Positions 61,393 through 64,000 of a stretch of DNA of 64,000 nucleotides are shown here, piece by piece. Origin of the DNA: Lachnospiraceae bacterium (GTDB lineage Bacteria > Bacillota > Clostridia > Lachnospirales > Lachnospiraceae). A program made the translations under genes and the position numbers. Each line of letters begins with the position of its first letter. Position 1 is the first letter of the stretch. The notes below the pieces were generated by a model. That model saw only the letters and a program-made list of their open reading frames with translations. It was not told where the DNA came from and did no database searches. The DNA lies in contig SVEK01000002.1 of the NCBI GenBank assembly GCA_015057405.1, positions 1-64,000 on the forward strand. Direction: 5' to 3'.

Positions 61393-61420
61393 TTGATAGA
61401 TTTATGTATGATATTATAAT
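61393..61420 (+). promoter_or_regulatory. Promoter of tepA
   Basis: TTGATA (61393-61398), 16 bases, TATAAT (61415-61420), 32 bases before ATG 61453. Confidence 0.65.
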
Positions 61421-61452
61421 TATTGCTCATAATAAAACCGAGGTGAATAATT

Positions 61453-62109
61453 ATGAGTGAAAATAATGACATGATTTCAAAATACGGACAAATAGTTCTT
61501 GATTGTAATGATGATAATATAAAGATACATTTATTATCTATTATTGGTGAAATTGAAGGGCATGATCTTGCCGGCAACAATGTAAAAACAACAAAATATG
61601 AACACATATTACCGCAACTTGTGGGAGTCTGTAATGATAGTAGTATCGATGGGTTATTAATTCTTATTAATACTGTAGGTGGTGATGTTTCGGCGGGTTT
61701 AGCTATAGCCGAAATGATTGCCTCAATAAATAAACCCAAAGTGGCGCTTGTAATAGGAGACAGTCATTCAATCGGCGTTCCTCTTGCCGTTGCTGCGGAT
61801 TATTCATTTATTGTACCAAGCGGTACAATGATAATTCATCCCGTAAGATTAAGCGGAACTGTAATCGGAGCTCCTCAAACTTATGAATATTTCAAATTAA
61901 TAGAAGATAGGATTGTATCATTTATTGCAGACCATTCGAATGCCGAAAAAAATAAAATAACTGAAATGATGATTACAAAAGGGTTACTGACAAAAGATCT
62001 TGGGACTATCCTTGTAGGTAAACAGGCAGTTGAAAAAGGTCTTATTAATGAAGTTGGCGGTATCTGTGATGCAATTAATCAATTGAAACAAATGATTTCA
62101 AAACAATAA
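61453..62109 (+). CDS. tepA: TepA/ClpP-class serine protease
   Basis: 218-residue member of the ClpP fold, close to the Firmicute TepA/YmfB group. The segments NTVGGDVSAGLAIAEMIAS, the serine region SHSIGVPLAVAADYSF and IIHPVRLSG (with the catalytic His) match. It has no signal peptide. TepA was named for translocation enhancement and spore germination effects in Bacillus; its function in clostridia is uncertain. Its usual neighbour ftsK follows two genes on. Confidence 0.83.
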   Translation: MSENNDMISKYGQIVLDCNDDNIKIHLLSIIGEIEGHDLAGNNVKTTKYEHILPQLVGVCNDSSIDGLLILINTVGGDVSAGLAIAEMIASINKPKVALVIGDSHSIGVPLAVAADYSFIVPSGTMIIHPVRLSGTVIGAPQTYEYFKLIEDRIVSFIADHSNAEKNKITEMMITKGLLTKDLGTILVGKQAVEKGLINEVGGICDAINQLKQMISKQ

Positions 62110-62191
62110 AATTCAAAACAATCTCATTATTTCATAGAATTAAAATCAAAATGATTGTAATTTTGAGTAAAATACAAAAGAAAACAAATGT

Positions 62192-62219
62192 TTGCATTCT
62201 AATAAAAAAAAGGTTATAA
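62192..62219 (+). promoter_or_regulatory. Promoter of uppP
   Basis: TTGCAT (62192-62197), 16 bases, TATAAT (62214-62219), about 55 bases before ATG 62274. Confidence 0.65.
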
Positions 62220-62273
62220 TATTATTTTGATAAATGAAATAATATAATTAACAAAAAACAAGGAGTGTACATA

Positions 62274-63146
62274 ATGACATTACTTAATGCAATTTTATTA
62301 GGATTACTACAAGGACTGGCAGAATTTTTACCAATAAGCAGCTCAGGTCATCTTGCTATATTTGAGGTGTTATTTAAGGTAGAAAATGCCGGTATGGTTT
62401 TTGATATTCTGTTACATCTTGGAACTCTGTTAGCAATATTTGTAGCATATTGGAAAGATATTAAAATGCTTGTTGTTGAAGGATTTCTCATCGTGTTTGG
62501 TACCATTGGAAATGCAGGCAGATTTATAATTAATATTACAAGAAAAGATAATAAACTTACATATAATCAGATAATTAATACTCCGTACAGAAAGTTTGTA
62601 GTTTTAGTAATTGTATCAACCATTCCTACCGGAATAATCGGAATTGTATTAAAAGATATTATTGATGCAGCATCATCATCTTTATTAGTTACGGGAACTT
62701 GTTTACTGATTACCGGTTTAATGCTTATTGTTTCAGATATGGTGCAACCCGGAAAGAAAAAACCTAACCAGGTTAAATATCGTGAAGCAGGAATTATAGG
62801 TATTGTCCAGGGACTTGCAACATTCCCGGGAATTTCAAGATCCGGGTCAACCATAACTGCATGTCTGTTATGTGGTTTTGATAAGAGTTTTGCCGTTAAA
62901 TATTCGTTTATTATGTCAATTCCTGCTGTTATGGGTGCAGCAATTCTTGAATTAAAAGATTTTGGAGAAGTCGCCGTAACAAGTACAGAATTGGTTTATT
63001 ACGGTATCGGAACACTCGTTGCTGCTGTAGTAGGATATATTTGTATTAAAACAATGCTTGTTGTGGTGAGAGGTAAAAAGTTTAAGTATTTTGCATATTA
63101 TTGTTTTGCAATTGGACTGTTTTCAATAATATGGCATCTAGTATAA
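62274..63146 (+). CDS. uppP: Undecaprenyl-diphosphate phosphatase
   Basis: Membrane phosphatase (BacA family) that recycles undecaprenyl diphosphate, the carrier of wall precursors; 290 residues with about eight helices. The family motifs GLAEFLPISSSGHL and FPGISRSGSTI are present. ATG 62274 follows AAGGAG by 9 bases; the in-frame ATG 62265 is too close to the site. The family also confers bacitracin tolerance. It lies 13 bases before ftsK. Confidence 0.94.
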   Translation: MTLLNAILLGLLQGLAEFLPISSSGHLAIFEVLFKVENAGMVFDILLHLGTLLAIFVAYWKDIKMLVVEGFLIVFGTIGNAGRFIINITRKDNKLTYNQIINTPYRKFVVLVIVSTIPTGIIGIVLKDIIDAASSSLLVTGTCLLITGLMLIVSDMVQPGKKKPNQVKYREAGIIGIVQGLATFPGISRSGSTITACLLCGFDKSFAVKYSFIMSIPAVMGAAILELKDFGEVAVTSTELVYYGIGTLVAAVVGYICIKTMLVVVRGKKFKYFAYYCFAIGLFSIIWHLV

Positions 63147-63159
63147 AAGGAGAAGTGTG

Positions 63160-64000
63160 ATGGCTGTTAAATCATCTTCATCAAACAGAGGGCGAAAAAG
63201 TGAAGCAGCTAAAGCAAGAGAAGAAGCTGCTAAAGCAAAAGAAAAAGAAATGCTTGAACACAAACAGTTTATGACAGAACTTATGATATGGGTTTTACTT
63301 ATTGTAAGTATAATTATATTTTTATGTGTGTTTAATCTTTGCGGACCATTAAGTAATGTTATCGGCTCTTTAATATTTGGTTTGTTTGGATTAGTAGCAT
63401 ATATTTTTCCGCTTGTTTTGTTTTTTTCGTTTTGTTTTTATTATATGAACAAAAACAACAAAAGAGTTGTCAGAAGAGTAGTCGGAAGCTGGGCTTTGTA
63501 TTTTATTACGTCCGGTTTATTTGATTTGTTTACTCCTGATTTACCTAAAAACATATTCAAATGTTACGTTTCCGGATATAAGAATAAATCCGGCGGCGGA
63601 TTAGTTGGGGCTTGTATAAGTAATGGGCTCTCTTCAATTGTTGGTGAACTTGCCACAGGTATTTTATTAGTTATATTTGCCATAATGCTTTTTGCATTTA
63701 TCACAGGTAAATTAATTGCATCATTTATAGTGGAATTAAGTTCACGAAAGTATAATGAATATTTGGATGATTTCAGGGAAGAAAGAAAACGTAGAAGAGA
63801 AGAGATGGATTCCGAGCAGGATGAAGCGGATATTATTATTGATGAAGTAATTACTCCAAAACCTAAAAAGAAAATATCTTATACATTTCCTAAGAAAAAA
63901 ACACCGGCTAACGATGAAACTAATGATTCTGATATTGTTAGTATTACTTCAACTGAAAATGTATCTGATAATTCGGAAAATATTATTCCTGATTCCCGTG
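63160..64000 (+). CDS. ftsK: FtsK/SpoIIIE DNA translocase, N-terminal part (3' end outside window)
   Basis: The reading frame is open from ATG 63160 to the end of the window (280 codons). A charged Lys/Ala/Glu-rich start, then about four membrane helices (roughly residues 45-190), followed by a charged cytoplasmic linker (RKRRREEMDSEQDEAD). This is the layout of FtsK/SpoIIIE; the ATPase domain lies downstream. AAGGAGAAG precedes the start. The identification relies on topology and on the tepA neighbourhood, since no motor motif is within the window. Confidence 0.78.
   Translation, partial: MAVKSSSSNRGRKSEAAKAREEAAKAKEKEMLEHKQFMTELMIWVLLIVSIIIFLCVFNLCGPLSNVIGSLIFGLFGLVAYIFPLVLFFSFCFYYMNKNNKRVVRRVVGSWALYFITSGLFDLFTPDLPKNIFKCYVSGYKNKSGGGLVGACISNGLSSIVGELATGILLVIFAIMLFAFITGKLIASFIVELSSRKYNEYLDDFREERKRRREEMDSEQDEADIIIDEVITPKPKKKISYTFPKKKTPANDETNDSDIVSITSTENVSDNSENIIPDSR

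Noticed and set aside
1-64000. CRISPR arrays, prophage, toxin-antitoxin or restriction systems
   Set aside because: None seen; apart from the insertion sequence the genes are housekeeping, sporulation or clostridial hypothetical families.

Overview
The window is AT-rich (about one third G+C by eye), low-GC Gram-positive chromosome. Strong Shine-Dalgarno sites (AGGAGG type), TTGACA/TATAAT promoters, a class A RNase P RNA and endospore genes (spoIVA, yqfC, yqfD, a spoVB-like flippase, a dacF-like carboxypeptidase) point to a clostridial Firmicute. Gene order and protein style suggest Lachnospiraceae. The family is an inference; no 16S rRNA gene is present.

Layout. 1-4.1 kb: end of hisS, a two-gene minimal Fe-S scaffold (sufC plus a short sufB) and serS. 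4.1-10.9 kb: a Cache-GGDEF-EAL protein, a DUF4867 protein, maf, a D-lactate dehydrogenase-like gene, a MocR-type aminotransferase and queH. 11-17.8 kb: the information-processing run dgt-dnaG-rpoD-trmK, a TGS/uridine-kinase-like gene and rnpB. 17.8-25.3 kb: an unusual HD-phosphohydrolase/M29-aminopeptidase fusion, purE, convergent dacF, then spoIVA with a sigma-E-type promoter and an exported SH3-NlpC/P60 hydrolase. 25.3-37.6 kb: a membrane MutS-like ATPase, a possible BofC-like protein, two flavoproteins, a proline cluster (proB, DUF896, 5-FTHF cyclo-ligase, proA), an M14 peptidase and alaS. 37.6-45.2 kb: rpsU-yqfC-yqfD-phoH-(short pgpH-like)-ybeY-DUF3048-spoVB, a variant of the Bacillus yqf block without dgkA-cdd-era. 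45.2-49.0 kb, minus strand: rlmD, tyrS and a zinc-ribbon membrane protein.

49.1-51.0 kb is the only clear accessory DNA: an apparently intact ISLre2-type insertion sequence with imperfect terminal repeats, a 10-bp target duplication, a hairpin over its transposase start, and a large hairpin at its 3' side. It sits between the divergent promoters of rlmD and a DUF1836 regulator without breaking either. 51-64 kb: DUF1836, ferredoxin-type aldo/keto reductase, TtcA-like thiolase, intracellular GH43 protein, AlkD-like protein, tRNA-Arg(CCG), a secreted unknown, rluF, ligA, metA, hup, tepA, uppP and the start of ftsK.

Most of the window is core housekeeping DNA. I see no CRISPR array, prophage, toxin-antitoxin or obvious defence locus. 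The most unusual items are the HD-M29 fusion, the two hairpins of the insertion sequence, the repeated motif and inverted repeat at rpsU, and the shortened PgpH-like protein with a decayed HD site.
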